NCBI RefSeq assembly: GCF_001553265.1
Contig: NZ_KQ960625.1
Location: 1 to 52,955 of the forward strand
DNA length: 52,955 bases
Reading direction: 5' to 3'
Origin: Prevotella sp. DNF00663
GTDB taxonomy: Bacteria; Bacteroidota; Bacteroidia; Bacteroidales; Bacteroidaceae
Part shown: positions 28,339 to 37,399 of the stretch, piece by piece
Layout of the letters: each line of letters starts with the position of its first letter
How positions within the stretch are numbered: the stretch's first letter is position 1
Notes under the pieces: generated by a model
Told to the model about the DNA's origin: nothing
Databases searched by the model: none
What the model saw: the letters and a program-made list of their open reading frames with translations, nothing else
Program-made: the position numbers and the translations under genes

Positions 28339-29274
28339 ATGAGCAAAATAGAAGTCATAGGTCATACGGAGAAACCATCGCTGCCGAGTGTGGCTACCGT
28401 TGGTTTTTTCGATGGCGTACACCTTGGACACCGGTTTCTGATAGACCAATTGAAGGCTGAGGCTGCCCGTCGTGGGATGCTTTCAATGGTCATTACGTTT
28501 GCAAGACACCCTAGAGCTGTGTTGCAAGACGACTATGTGCCCCAGTTGCTGACGCAGCATAAGCGTAAATTAGAACTCTTGGAGCAGACCGGTGTGGACT
28601 GTGTGGTGGTGCTGGATTTTGATCGTGAAATGGCCGGACTTACTGCACGGGAATTCATGGAACAGTTGTTGCGCAACCAATTGGATGTGCATTGCTTGTT
28701 GACAGGGTATGATAATCGCTTCGGACACAACCGTGCTGAGGGCTTCGACGACTATGTAGGCTATGGTCGGGAGTTGGGAATGGATGTTGTTAGAAGCAAG
28801 GCTTTCGTGCTAGAGGGTGTCAATGTGAGTTCGTCGGTCATTCGTTCGTTGTTGCAAGAAGGCGAGATAGAGTTGGCCAATCGCTGCTTGGGCTATCATT
28901 ACAATATCTGTGGACGAGTGGTTCACGGCTTTCAAGAGGGACGGAAGTTGGGCTATCCTACGGCCAACATAGATGTACAAGACACCAATCAACTTGTTCC
29001 AGCCATGGGGGTATATGCTGTTCGGGTGCGTGTAGAAGGCGATTCGCTGACGTATGGTGGCATGATGAGCATTGGAACACGCCCCACTTATAATGGAACG
29101 GAGTGTACACAAGAAGTGAACATCTTTCACTTTGAAGGCGATATTTATGGCCGTGAGGTGGAAGTGGAGTTCGTCAAACGCACACGTAGCGAAGAAAGAT
29201 ACGATAATATACGCCAGTTGGTAGATCGACTACGCCAAGACGAGATAGAAATAAGAGAAATATTAAGAATGTGA
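28339..29274 (+). CDS. ribF: Bifunctional riboflavin kinase / FAD synthetase
   Basis: RibF makes FMN and then FAD from riboflavin. The 311-residue protein has the N-terminal adenylyltransferase domain, with GFFDGVHLGHRFLI (HxGH-type nucleotide site, about residues 22-35) and TGYDNRFGHNRAEG. The C-terminal flavokinase domain starts with GRVVHGFQEGRKLGYPTANI (from about residue 192) and includes VEVEFVKRTRSEERYDN. The length is normal. Its stop overlaps the next gene's GTG start by four bases. It lies between an ATPase and a CPBP protein, with no obvious functional link. Confidence 0.96.
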   Translation: MSKIEVIGHTEKPSLPSVATVGFFDGVHLGHRFLIDQLKAEAARRGMLSMVITFARHPRAVLQDDYVPQLLTQHKRKLELLEQTGVDCVVVLDFDREMAGLTAREFMEQLLRNQLDVHCLLTGYDNRFGHNRAEGFDDYVGYGRELGMDVVRSKAFVLEGVNVSSSVIRSLLQEGEIELANRCLGYHYNICGRVVHGFQEGRKLGYPTANIDVQDTNQLVPAMGVYAVRVRVEGDSLTYGGMMSIGTRPTYNGTECTQEVNIFHFEGDIYGREVEVEFVKRTRSEERYDNIRQLVDRLRQDEIEIREILRM

Positions 29275-30122
29275 ATATGAATAAGACAATCAAGATCATA
29301 TGGGATGTGGCATGGTATCTCATCGTGTTCATCTTGCTACAAATACTGGTACAGTTTGCTACGGAGGCGATAGACCTGAGCGCTTCGGGCAAGAATGCTT
29401 CTGAGGTAATAGCGACCTTGAGGAACGGTTGGCTGCCTAGTCCGATGAATGTCATCGTGTCAACGGTGATAAGCAGCCTGTTGACCATTGCCATCTTCTT
29501 TTGGCGGAAGTGGACTCCTTACTCTCGTAGCTACATAGCGATGCGCCCTTGGCTCACGTTGGTGTGGATTGCGGTGGCAACGGTGGGCACTTTGATACCC
29601 TCTATATGGATGCAAGAGATGCTTGAGATGGACATGCCCGACTATTTAGAGAAGATGTTTATAGGCATCATGAGCGAGCCACTAGGCTATGTAGTTATCG
29701 GAATCTTGGCTCCGTTTGTGGAAGAAGTGGTGTTCCGTGGAGCCATCTTGCGTCGTTTGCTCGAAGTGATGGGGGAAAAATGGCATTGGGTTGCCATCCT
29801 TATCTCAGCGATACTCTTTGGTTGTGTACATGGTAATCTACCACAATTCGTGCATGCCGTGCTACTCGGATTGTTGTTGGGATGGATGTACTACCGTACC
29901 GATAGCATCGTTCCCGGTGTCGTTTTGCATTGGGTGAACAATACAATTGCTTATGTAGTGACCAATCTGATGCCCGGAATGGAGGATGCCAAGCTCATCG
30001 ATTTGGCCGGTGGCAGTCAAATGCGCGTGTATCTGTGGGTGGCATTCTCGCTCTGTATCCTGCTTCCGGCACTGTTCCAACTGAACATGCGATTGCCTTT
30101 GAAAAGTCAGAAGAAGGGATAA
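29271..30122 (+). CDS. CPBP family intramembrane protease
   Basis: A 283-residue protein with about eight membrane helices. It has the Abi/CPBP metal-site motifs: EEVVFRGAILRRLL (Glu-Glu-x3-Arg), FGCVHGN (His) and HWVNNT (His-x3-Asn). Known members are Rce1-like prenyl-protein proteases or bacteriocin-immunity factors; the substrate here is unknown. GTG 29271 overlaps the ribF stop; ATG 29277 is an alternative start with the same domain content. A weak hairpin with T-rich sequence follows near 30147-30172. Confidence 0.85.
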   Translation: MNMNKTIKIIWDVAWYLIVFILLQILVQFATEAIDLSASGKNASEVIATLRNGWLPSPMNVIVSTVISSLLTIAIFFWRKWTPYSRSYIAMRPWLTLVWIAVATVGTLIPSIWMQEMLEMDMPDYLEKMFIGIMSEPLGYVVIGILAPFVEEVVFRGAILRRLLEVMGEKWHWVAILISAILFGCVHGNLPQFVHAVLLGLLLGWMYYRTDSIVPGVVLHWVNNTIAYVVTNLMPGMEDAKLIDLAGGSQMRVYLWVAFSLCILLPALFQLNMRLPLKSQKKG

Positions 30123-30194
30123 GGAACTTCGGATAAACATATTTTGAAGGCAATAAAGCCTGCTTTTACATTTTCAAGAAATAGATTTTGATTT

Positions 30195-30235
30195 GCTGCC
30201 AAGCCTTGACAATCTTGTTGTCAAGGCTTGGCAGC
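30195..30235. repeat. 18-bp perfect inverted repeat
   Basis: The arms 30195-30212 (GCTGCCAAGCCTTGACAA) and 30218-30235 are exact reverse complements around the loop TCTTG. No T-run follows, so it is not a standard terminator. Its outer end merges into family A repeat sequence (GGCAGCATTGCTG). In the 30123-30544 gap the only other items seen are family A units and the topA promoter. Confidence 0.9.
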
Positions 30236-30279
30236 ATTGCTGTTTGGGCTAGACAGTATCGTTGTTGAGCCGTAGCAGT
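30228..30279. repeat. Family A repeat units
   Basis: Units GGCAGCATTGCTGTTTGGGC and GACAGTATCGTTGTTGAGCC are followed by CGTAGCAG. GAGCCGTAGCAGTA is shared with the copy ending at 4576. This is the one array with no family B hairpin next to it. Confidence 0.65.
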
Positions 30280-30510
30280 AAAGAGAGTTGATGAGTCTTG
30301 AAAGGTATTCATTTTTTAATTGGAATGTGAGATGGAGATTGTCGTAAAATGATGATGGCAGACTATGGGGATAATTAGAGTGATATGCCGTTATGATTTT
30401 TGTATTAGTGATAAGCTGAATAGCATTGAATAACAGAGAATTCCTACAGACTTGATAGTTAAGAAAATAAAAAAACACTATATATATAAGGTGTAAGCAA
30501 AAAGTTTATT

Positions 30511-30518
30511 TACTTTTG
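30511..30518 (+). promoter_or_regulatory. -7 box of topA
   Basis: TACTTTTG, 26 bases before the topA ATG. It fits TAnnTTTG. Confidence 0.6.
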
Positions 30519-30544
30519 CGCCTTAATAACGTACATTCGTAACT

Positions 30545-32878
30545 ATGCAAGATAATCTAGTTATCGTTGAGAGTCCGGCTAAGGCAAAGACGATAGAGAA
30601 GTTTTTAGGTAAGGATTTTAAGGTAATGTCTTCTTACGGACACATCCGTGATTTGAAGAAGAAAGAGCTTAGTATTGATACAAAGACGCTAGAACCCGAC
30701 TACGAAATTCCCGAAGAGAAGAAGAAACTGGTTGCCGAACTGAAGGCGTCGGCAAAGAAAGCAAGTAAGATATGGCTTGCTTCCGATGAGGATCGTGAGG
30801 GAGAAGCCATCTCATGGCACCTGTGCGAGGTGTTGGGATTGGACGAAGAGAAAACCAGTCGTATTGTTTTCCACGAGATAACGAAACCTGCTATCTTGGC
30901 AGCTATTGAGCATCCGCGTCGTCTGAATATGTCTTTGGTGAACGCACAGCAGGCTCGTCGAGTACTTGACAGATTGGTAGGATTCAGACTTTCGCCCGTG
31001 TTGTGGCGCAAGGTGAAGCCGGCTTTGAGTGCCGGTCGTGTACAAAGTGTTGCCGTGAGACTCATTGTTGAGCGCGAACGCGAGATACAAGCTTTCCAAT
31101 CAGAGCCTTACTACCGTGTGAATGCCATCTTTGGTATCGTGCATAGTGATGGTTCGGCCTCGGAAGTGAAGACCGAACTCGATACTCGTTTCAAAACTCA
31201 CGAGGAAGCATTGGCTTTCTTGGATAAGTGTAAGGATGCTGAATTTACGGTTTCCAGCATTGCCAAAAAACCGTTGAAGCGCACTCCTGCTCCCCCATTC
31301 ACAACCTCTACATTGCAACAGGAGGCTGCCCGTAAACTCGGTTTCACGGTGAGCCAGACCATGATGGTGGCTCAACGACTATACGAGGGTGGACGTATCA
31401 CTTATATGCGTACCGACTCTGTGAACCTGTCGTCGCTGGCTATCAATACCAGTAAGGATGAAATCATCGGCCGTTACGGCAAAGAATACAGCAAATCACG
31501 TAACTATCATACGCACGCCAAAGGTGCGCAAGAGGCTCACGAAGCCATTCGTCCGACTTTTATGGCAACAACCGAGATTGACGGAACGTTGCAGGAGAAG
31601 CGTCTCTACGACCTGATTTGGAAGCGTACGGCAGCTAGTCAGATGGCTGATGCGCAGATAGAGAAGACCACAGTAACCGTTAATATATCGGGAGCTAGCG
31701 AGAAATTTGTGGCTACCGGAGAGGTTATAGCTTTCGACGGATTCTTGAAAGTGTACCGCGAGTCGGTAGACGACGAAGATAACGCATCGGAAGAGTCGAC
31801 CAATATGTTGCCTGCCATGAAGGAAGGTGACGTGTTGCAGCGTCGTGAAATCAGCTCTACCGAACGTTTCAGTCAAGGACCTATTCGCTATACGGAGGCT
31901 AGCTTGGTGCATAAACTCGAAGAGTTGGGCATTGGGCGCCCGTCTACTTACGCTCCCACCATCAGTACTATTCAGCAACGTGAATATGTACAGAAGGGCG
32001 ATAGAAAGGGGGAAGAGCGCTCTTATACCATTGATGTGTTGAAGGGAATCAAGGTTGCCAGTCGCGTCAAGAAAGAAATGGTGGGTAGCGAGAAAGGTAA
32101 GTTGCTGCCTACAGATACCGGCATTGTGGTGAATGACTTCTTGATGCAGAGTTTCCCCGACATCATGGATTACAACTTCACAGCACGTGTGGAGCAGCAG
32201 TTCGACCAAATAGCCGATGGCAAGGAAGGTTGGCACGACATGATGAGAGATTTCGATAAGAAGTTTGAACCGACAGTAGAGAAAGTGATGAATGCACGTT
32301 CGGAGCATAAAGCGGGCGAGCGTGAGCTGGGAACCGACCCGAAATCGGGTAAGCCGGTGTTTGTGAAAATCGGTCGATTTGGTCCGATGGTACAGATAGG
32401 TACGGCCGATGATGCAGAGAAACCACGTTTCTCGCAGTTGCCGGCTGATAAGAGTATGGAAACGATAACGCTTGAAGAGGCATTGGAACTGTTCAAATTA
32501 CCCCGCACGGTGGGGCTATATGAGGGTACCGATGTAGTCATAGGTTCGGGACGTTTTGGTCCTTACATCATGCATAACAAGAAGTATGTGTCGCTGCCCA
32601 AGGGTGAAGACCCCATGACAGTGACGCTTGATACGGCGGTGAAACTAATTCAAGCGAAGGTGGAACAAGAAGAGAAACGCCACTTGAAGCAGTTTGATGA
32701 GGATGCTAAATTGGAGGTGCTTAATGGTCGTTACGGCCCTTATATAGCATACGATGGCAACAACTATCGCATGCCTAAAGCACTCCATGAGAAGGCTACC
32801 GATCTTACTTATGAGCAATGTATGGAGATTGTGAATACAGCTCCGGCTCCGAAAGCTAAAACACGTCGCAAGAAGTGA
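30545..32878 (+). CDS. topA: DNA topoisomerase I
   Basis: A type IA topoisomerase that relaxes negative supercoils. The 777-residue protein begins with the Toprim domain (VESPAKAKTIEKFLG, then WLASDEDREGEAISWHL). The catalytic Tyr is at about residue 287 in GRITYMRTDS. It continues through the toroidal core (SYAPTISTIQQREYV near GIGRPS). The C-terminus has topoisomerase C repeats (KPVFVKIGRFGPMVQIG, VIGSGRFGPYIMHNKKYV, NGRYGPYIAYDGNNYRMP) and a basic tail instead of zinc fingers. The TGA overlaps the aroK GTG start, so the genes are coupled. Confidence 0.97.
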   Translation: MQDNLVIVESPAKAKTIEKFLGKDFKVMSSYGHIRDLKKKELSIDTKTLEPDYEIPEEKKKLVAELKASAKKASKIWLASDEDREGEAISWHLCEVLGLDEEKTSRIVFHEITKPAILAAIEHPRRLNMSLVNAQQARRVLDRLVGFRLSPVLWRKVKPALSAGRVQSVAVRLIVEREREIQAFQSEPYYRVNAIFGIVHSDGSASEVKTELDTRFKTHEEALAFLDKCKDAEFTVSSIAKKPLKRTPAPPFTTSTLQQEAARKLGFTVSQTMMVAQRLYEGGRITYMRTDSVNLSSLAINTSKDEIIGRYGKEYSKSRNYHTHAKGAQEAHEAIRPTFMATTEIDGTLQEKRLYDLIWKRTAASQMADAQIEKTTVTVNISGASEKFVATGEVIAFDGFLKVYRESVDDEDNASEESTNMLPAMKEGDVLQRREISSTERFSQGPIRYTEASLVHKLEELGIGRPSTYAPTISTIQQREYVQKGDRKGEERSYTIDVLKGIKVASRVKKEMVGSEKGKLLPTDTGIVVNDFLMQSFPDIMDYNFTARVEQQFDQIADGKEGWHDMMRDFDKKFEPTVEKVMNARSEHKAGERELGTDPKSGKPVFVKIGRFGPMVQIGTADDAEKPRFSQLPADKSMETITLEEALELFKLPRTVGLYEGTDVVIGSGRFGPYIMHNKKYVSLPKGEDPMTVTLDTAVKLIQAKVEQEEKRHLKQFDEDAKLEVLNGRYGPYIAYDGNNYRMPKALHEKATDLTYEQCMEIVNTAPAPKAKTRRKK

Positions 32879-33402
32879 AGCGAATCATTATCATAGGATA
32901 CATGGGTGCCGGCAAAACGACGGTGGGAAAGGCACTGGCTCAAGAGTTGGGATTACCTTTCTATGACCTCGATTGGTATATAGAGAGCCGGATGCACAAG
33001 ACGGTGAAGCAGATATTCGACGAACAAGGAGAAGACGGATTTCGCCGAATTGAGCGCAACATGTTGCATGAGATAGCCGAGTTTGAGGATGTTGTCATCA
33101 GTTGTGGTGGCGGTACGCCCTGCTTCTATGATAATATCGACTACATGAATCGACAGGGAGAGACGGTCTATCTCAAGGCCACGCCTGAGGTATTGTATGG
33201 ACATTTGAAGATGGGACGGTCGGTTCGCCCCCTTCTACTCAACAAGACTCCCGAAGAAGTGGAGGCTTTCATTCATGAACAATTGGCCTATCGGGAACCT
33301 TTCTACGCCCAAGCCAAGCATACACTAGACGTGAATTTGCTCGATAACTTCGAGAAAATCAAGATTTCAGTGAAGAGAGTGAGGGAACTCGTACAGGTAT
33401 AA
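32875..33402 (+). CDS. aroK: Shikimate kinase
   Basis: AroK phosphorylates shikimate at O3 on the way to chorismate. The 175-residue protein has the P-loop GYMGAGKTT (residues 8-16), the shikimate-binding DLDWYIE and ISCGGGTP, and an LID-type RPLL. It starts with GTG overlapping the topA stop; no other start would keep the P-loop strand. About 58 bases follow before speA. Confidence 0.95.
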   Translation: MKRIIIIGYMGAGKTTVGKALAQELGLPFYDLDWYIESRMHKTVKQIFDEQGEDGFRRIERNMLHEIAEFEDVVISCGGGTPCFYDNIDYMNRQGETVYLKATPEVLYGHLKMGRSVRPLLLNKTPEEVEAFIHEQLAYREPFYAQAKHTLDVNLLDNFEKIKISVKRVRELVQV

Positions 33403-33460
33403 GCTGCCTCGATTCACATATTATTATTTATTCAGCTAACTTCCAAAACAAGATACTTCA

Positions 33461-35353
33461 ATGAAAAAATGGACTGTTGAAGACTCCAAGGAACTCTACA
33501 ACATCAATGGATGGGGAACCTCTTATTTCGGCATTAATCCTAAAGGTGACGTCTATGTCACCCCGTGCAAAGACAATACGCAGATAGACTTGCGCGATGT
33601 GATGGACGAATTGTCCCTGCGCGACGTGACGCCACCGGTGTTGTTACGCTTCCCCGACATCCTTGATAGTCGTATTGAGAAGACAGCTTCGTGCTTCAGT
33701 AAGGCGAAAAAGGAATACGACTACAAGGCCGAGAACTTCATTATTTATCCCATCAAGGTGAATCAAATGCAGCCGGTGGTAGAGGAAATCATCTCACACG
33801 GCCGTAAATTCAATCTAGGTTTGGAGGCCGGCTCAAAGCCTGAGCTTCATGCTGTGATTGCCGTGCAATGCCAAAGCGACTCGTTGATTATCTGCAATGG
33901 TTATAAAGACCAGAGCTATATAGAGTTGGCGCTGCTCGCACAAAAGATGGGAAAGCGTATTTTCATCGTTGTAGAGAAGTTGAACGAGCTTGAAATCATT
34001 GCTCAAGCAGCCAAGAAACTGAAAGTAAGACCTAATTTGGGTATCAGAATCAAGCTCGCTTCGAGTGGCAGTGGTAAATGGGAAGAAAGTGGTGGAGACG
34101 CTTCCAAGTTCGGATTGAATTCGTCTGAGTTGTTGAAAGCATTGGAAATGCTCGAAGAGAAGGGACTCAAGGACTGCTTGCACCTTATCCATTTCCACAT
34201 AGGAAGCCAAATAACAAAGATTCGTCGTATCCAAACAGCCCTGCGAGAGGCAGCACAATTCTATATCAACCTGCACAAGATGGGGTATGAAGTAGACTTC
34301 GTGGATTGCGGTGGTGGTCTGGGTGTCGACTATGATGGTACGCGTTCGTCGAGCAGTGAGAGCTCTGTGAACTACTCGATACAGGAATATGTGAACGACT
34401 GTGTGTATACTTTCGTGGATGCGGCCGATAAAAATGCTATTCCACATCCCAATATTATCACTGAAAGTGGACGTTCGCTCACAGCTCATCACTCCGTATT
34501 GGTAATCGATGTGCTTGAGACTGCAAGCCTACCGGAGATGCCTGAAGAGTTTGAACCGAAAGAAACGGAACATCAACTGGTGAAAGACCTCTACGAAATA
34601 TGGGATAACCTGAATCCACGCTCAATGTTGGAAGACTGGCACGATGCCGAACAGATACGCGATGAGTCGTTAGAACTCTTCTCTCATGGTATTGTTGATT
34701 TGAAGACACGTGCCGAGATTGAGAGCATGTATTGGAGTGTTTGCCACGAAATCAACTCGCTTTGTAGGACAATGAAACATGTGCCGGAGGAATTGAAAGG
34801 ACTTGATAAACTCTTGGCTGATAAATATTTTTGTAACTTCTCGTTGTTCCAAAGCTTGCCGGATAGCTGGGCTATTGACCAATTGTTCCCCATTATGCCT
34901 ATCCAAAGACTTGATGAGCGACCCGCACGCAACGCTACTTTGCAGGATATTACGTGTGATAGCGATGGCAAGATAGCTAATTTCGTGAACGACGGACGTG
35001 TCAGTCACGTGTTGCCTGTTCATCCTTTGAAGTGTAACGAACCTTACTACCTAGGTGTTTTCCTCGTTGGAGCTTATCAAGAGATACTCGGCGATATGCA
35101 CAACCTGTTTGGTGATACCAACGCTGTGCACATTTCGGTGAAGGATGGAGGTTATCATATCGACCAAATCATCGATGGTGAGACGGTGGAAGAAGTGCTC
35201 GACTACGTTCAATACAACCCTAAGAAACTCGTCAGACAACTCGAAATTTGGGTGACGAAGAGCGTTAAGCAGGGTAAAATCTCTTTGGAAGAGGGCAAAG
35301 AGTTCCTGAGTAATTACCGTTCGGGCCTATACGGATACACTTATTTGGAGTAA
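33461..35353 (+). CDS. speA: Biosynthetic arginine decarboxylase
   Basis: SpeA converts arginine to agmatine, the first step of a polyamine route, with PLP and Mg2+. The 630-residue protein is a fold-III decarboxylase. The PLP Lys is at about 99 in IYPIKVNQM. Other landmarks are HFHIGSQI, the GGGLGVDYDG loop and, in the second barrel domain, the active Cys region near LDERPARNATLQDITCDSDG. The length fits the large bacterial form. argB starts six bases downstream, so an arginine-consuming and an arginine-making enzyme are transcribed together. The start matches the usual MKKWTVEDSKELYNI. Confidence 0.96.
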   Translation: MKKWTVEDSKELYNINGWGTSYFGINPKGDVYVTPCKDNTQIDLRDVMDELSLRDVTPPVLLRFPDILDSRIEKTASCFSKAKKEYDYKAENFIIYPIKVNQMQPVVEEIISHGRKFNLGLEAGSKPELHAVIAVQCQSDSLIICNGYKDQSYIELALLAQKMGKRIFIVVEKLNELEIIAQAAKKLKVRPNLGIRIKLASSGSGKWEESGGDASKFGLNSSELLKALEMLEEKGLKDCLHLIHFHIGSQITKIRRIQTALREAAQFYINLHKMGYEVDFVDCGGGLGVDYDGTRSSSSESSVNYSIQEYVNDCVYTFVDAADKNAIPHPNIITESGRSLTAHHSVLVIDVLETASLPEMPEEFEPKETEHQLVKDLYEIWDNLNPRSMLEDWHDAEQIRDESLELFSHGIVDLKTRAEIESMYWSVCHEINSLCRTMKHVPEELKGLDKLLADKYFCNFSLFQSLPDSWAIDQLFPIMPIQRLDERPARNATLQDITCDSDGKIANFVNDGRVSHVLPVHPLKCNEPYYLGVFLVGAYQEILGDMHNLFGDTNAVHISVKDGGYHIDQIIDGETVEEVLDYVQYNPKKLVRQLEIWVTKSVKQGKISLEEGKEFLSNYRSGLYGYTYLE

Positions 35354-35359
35354 ATCGCA

Positions 35360-36133
35360 ATGAAGGAAAAGCTTACTATCGTTAAAGTTGGGGGTGCTGT
35401 GGTAGAAGATGAGGCGCAGTTGGCTCGTCTTCTACAAGATTTCTCGGCCATAAAAGGACGTAAAGTGTTGGTTCATGGCGGTGGTCGTAGGGCTACGAAG
35501 GTGGCTGCTGCCCTCGGTATCGAGAGTAAGATGGTGAATGGTAGACGCATTACCGACCGCGAGATGCTGGAAGTGGTGACGATGGTCTACGGTGGATTGG
35601 TGAATAAGACTATCGTAGCTCGCTTACAAGCTATAGGTGTCAATGCCCTCGGACTAACGGGTGCTGATTTCAATGCCATTCGTTCGCACCGTCGACCGAT
35701 ACAGAATGGCGTGGATTATGGGTTTGTAGGAGATGTAGACCAAGTGAATGCCAATGGACTATCTACACTCATTGAGGCCGGTCTGACGCCTGTTATGGCT
35801 CCTTTGACACACGATGGTGAGGGCAATATCCTCAACACCAACGCCGATACTATAGCCGGTGAGACGGCTAAAGCATTGGCTGTAAAATACGATGTGACGC
35901 TCATGTACTGCTTTGAAAAGAAAGGAGTGTTGAGCAATCCCGACGATGACGACAGTGTAATCCCCGTGATTACACGTCAAGACTTTATACGTTATGTGGC
36001 CGATGGCATTGTTGCCGGGGGTATGATTCCTAAGTTGGAGAATGCTTTGGTAGCTATAGAAGCCGGTGTTTCGAGTGTTATCATCACACAAGCCACGGCT
36101 ATTGACGGTCTGCAAGGTACCGTTATTCGATGA
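35360..36133 (+). CDS. argB: Acetylglutamate kinase
   Basis: ArgB phosphorylates N-acetylglutamate (or N-succinylglutamate in some Bacteroidota) in arginine synthesis. The 257-residue amino-acid kinase has KVGGAVVED, VLVHGGGRRATKVAA, GLTGADFNAI and the C-terminal GGMIPKLENALVAIEAG. It is short, without the N-terminal arginine-sensing extension of feedback-inhibited ArgB. Whether it uses the acetyl or succinyl substrate cannot be read from the sequence. It is in an operon with speA. Confidence 0.94.
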   Translation: MKEKLTIVKVGGAVVEDEAQLARLLQDFSAIKGRKVLVHGGGRRATKVAAALGIESKMVNGRRITDREMLEVVTMVYGGLVNKTIVARLQAIGVNALGLTGADFNAIRSHRRPIQNGVDYGFVGDVDQVNANGLSTLIEAGLTPVMAPLTHDGEGNILNTNADTIAGETAKALAVKYDVTLMYCFEKKGVLSNPDDDDSVIPVITRQDFIRYVADGIVAGGMIPKLENALVAIEAGVSSVIITQATAIDGLQGTVIR

Positions 36134-36193
36134 AAGTTAATTTTTGTTTATACTGTAACTTTACTTTATTCCATTCGTCATTCAATTAGAGAG

Positions 36194-36706
36194 ATGAAAA
36201 TTATCAGCTTCCGAAACGATGTACTGCCGCTGAAGAATCAGCTCTATCGGCTCGCTCTCCGCATTACGCTAGACAGCGCCGAGTCCGAAGACATTGTACA
36301 GGAGACGATGATTAAGGTGTGGGATAGGCGCGAAACATGGCAGGAAATAGACTCCATTGAGGCTTTCTGCTTTACAATATGTCGAAATTTAGCACTCGAC
36401 AGCATCAAACGCCACGGTAATCAGAATGATTCGCTTGACGAACATGATACCGATAGCCCCGATCAATCTCTTGATCCGTACGAGCAAATGCTACGAAACG
36501 ATAGGTTGGATGTAGTCAAGAAGCTCGTGGATGAGTTGCCCGAAAAGCAGCGAAGTTGTATGCAACTGCGCGATTTTGAGGGAAAGCCCTACAAGGACAT
36601 AGCCTCCGTGCTTGGTATAACCGAAGAACAAGTGAAGGTAAATATTTACCGAGCACGTCAGGCTATCAAAGTTAAATTTCAAGAAATCGACAATTATGGA
36701 TTATAA
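36194..36706 (+). CDS. ECF-type RNA polymerase sigma factor
   Basis: A 170-residue group IV sigma factor. Region 2 covers about residues 10-80 (AEDIVQETMIKVW-type sequence, here SEDIVQETMIKVWDRRETW). Region 4 covers about 110-165 (LPEKQRSCMQLRDFEGKPYKDIASVLGITEEQVKVNIYRARQAI holds the helix-turn-helix). There is no extra C-terminal domain. Its last bases overlap the next gene by 11, a common arrangement for a sigma and its membrane regulator. It lies 60 bases after argB and may have its own promoter. Confidence 0.9.
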   Translation: MKIISFRNDVLPLKNQLYRLALRITLDSAESEDIVQETMIKVWDRRETWQEIDSIEAFCFTICRNLALDSIKRHGNQNDSLDEHDTDSPDQSLDPYEQMLRNDRLDVVKKLVDELPEKQRSCMQLRDFEGKPYKDIASVLGITEEQVKVNIYRARQAIKVKFQEIDNYGL

Positions 36707-37178
36707 ATACATCGATCAGCTGTTGGCACGCTATTGGGATGCGCAGACAACTCTCGAAGAAGAGGAGATTCTGAAGGCATTCTTTAGTCAGGAAGATATT
36801 CCTGCCAGCCTGCTCAAGTACAAGTCGTTGTTCGCTTATGAGCAACAGGAGGTACGTGAGGATGTGTTGGGTAGCGACTTTGATGCTAAGATATTGTCTA
36901 TGATAGAAGAGGTTGCGCCTGTGAAGGCACGCACCGTCTCTATGGCTTATCGCTTGCGTCCGCTGTTTAAGGCAGCTGCTGTGGTGGCCATTATCTTGAC
37001 ACTTGGCAATGCCGCTCAAGCCACTTTTGATGATAAAAATGATGGTTATGCGGGTACAATGATGGAGAAGACCCACGAAGGGGCTTCTGTAGCGCTGACC
37101 GATTCAGCCGTTATCGACTCTGTTCAGCATTCTAGTATAGATGCAGTTCAGGTTCCCGGTACGGTTATACTCAAATAG
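36696..37178 (+). CDS. Probable membrane-bound anti-sigma partner
   Basis: A 160-residue protein overlapping the sigma gene by 11 bases. The N-terminal 80 residues are acidic and helical (MDYKYIDQLLARYWDAQTTLEEEEILKAFF), resembling the start of many Bacteroidota sigma regulators. One membrane segment (AAAVVAIILTLGNAAQA, about residues 90-108) follows, then an extracytoplasmic tail of about 50 residues. This layout and the overlap suggest control of the adjacent sigma. No conserved ZAS zinc motif is present, so the assignment rests on context. Confidence 0.65.
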   Translation: MDYKYIDQLLARYWDAQTTLEEEEILKAFFSQEDIPASLLKYKSLFAYEQQEVREDVLGSDFDAKILSMIEEVAPVKARTVSMAYRLRPLFKAAAVVAIILTLGNAAQATFDDKNDGYAGTMMEKTHEGASVALTDSAVIDSVQHSSIDAVQVPGTVILK

Positions 37179-37279
37179 ATTATTTCTATGCTTTCTCTAT
37201 AAATCATGTTTAGTAAAACAACAATGAAGCTGTGAAGCTTCTATTCTCTCAAATTTTTCATAACATACTAACGTAGTAA

Positions 37280-37313
37280 AGGGCTGTACCAAGAGATGCA
37301 GCCCTTTTATTTT
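37280..37313 (+). terminator. Rho-independent terminator
   Basis: AGGGCTG and CAGCCCT pair (37280-37286 and 37299-37305), followed by TTTATTTT. It closes the sigma/anti-sigma transcript. Confidence 0.85.
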
Positions 37314-37399
37314 GTGTACAATGATAACCTTTTTATAAAGAGATATAGAGTATTTGGTATAACTTCGATTAACTCTATAACTTCCTTCATTACACTTGT

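Noticed and set aside
31496..32308. 270-codon antisense frame in topA
   Set aside because: It is a shadow of the topoisomerase coding frame with no domain or start context.
33833..34492. 219-codon antisense frame in speA
   Set aside because: It is a shadow of speA with no family features.
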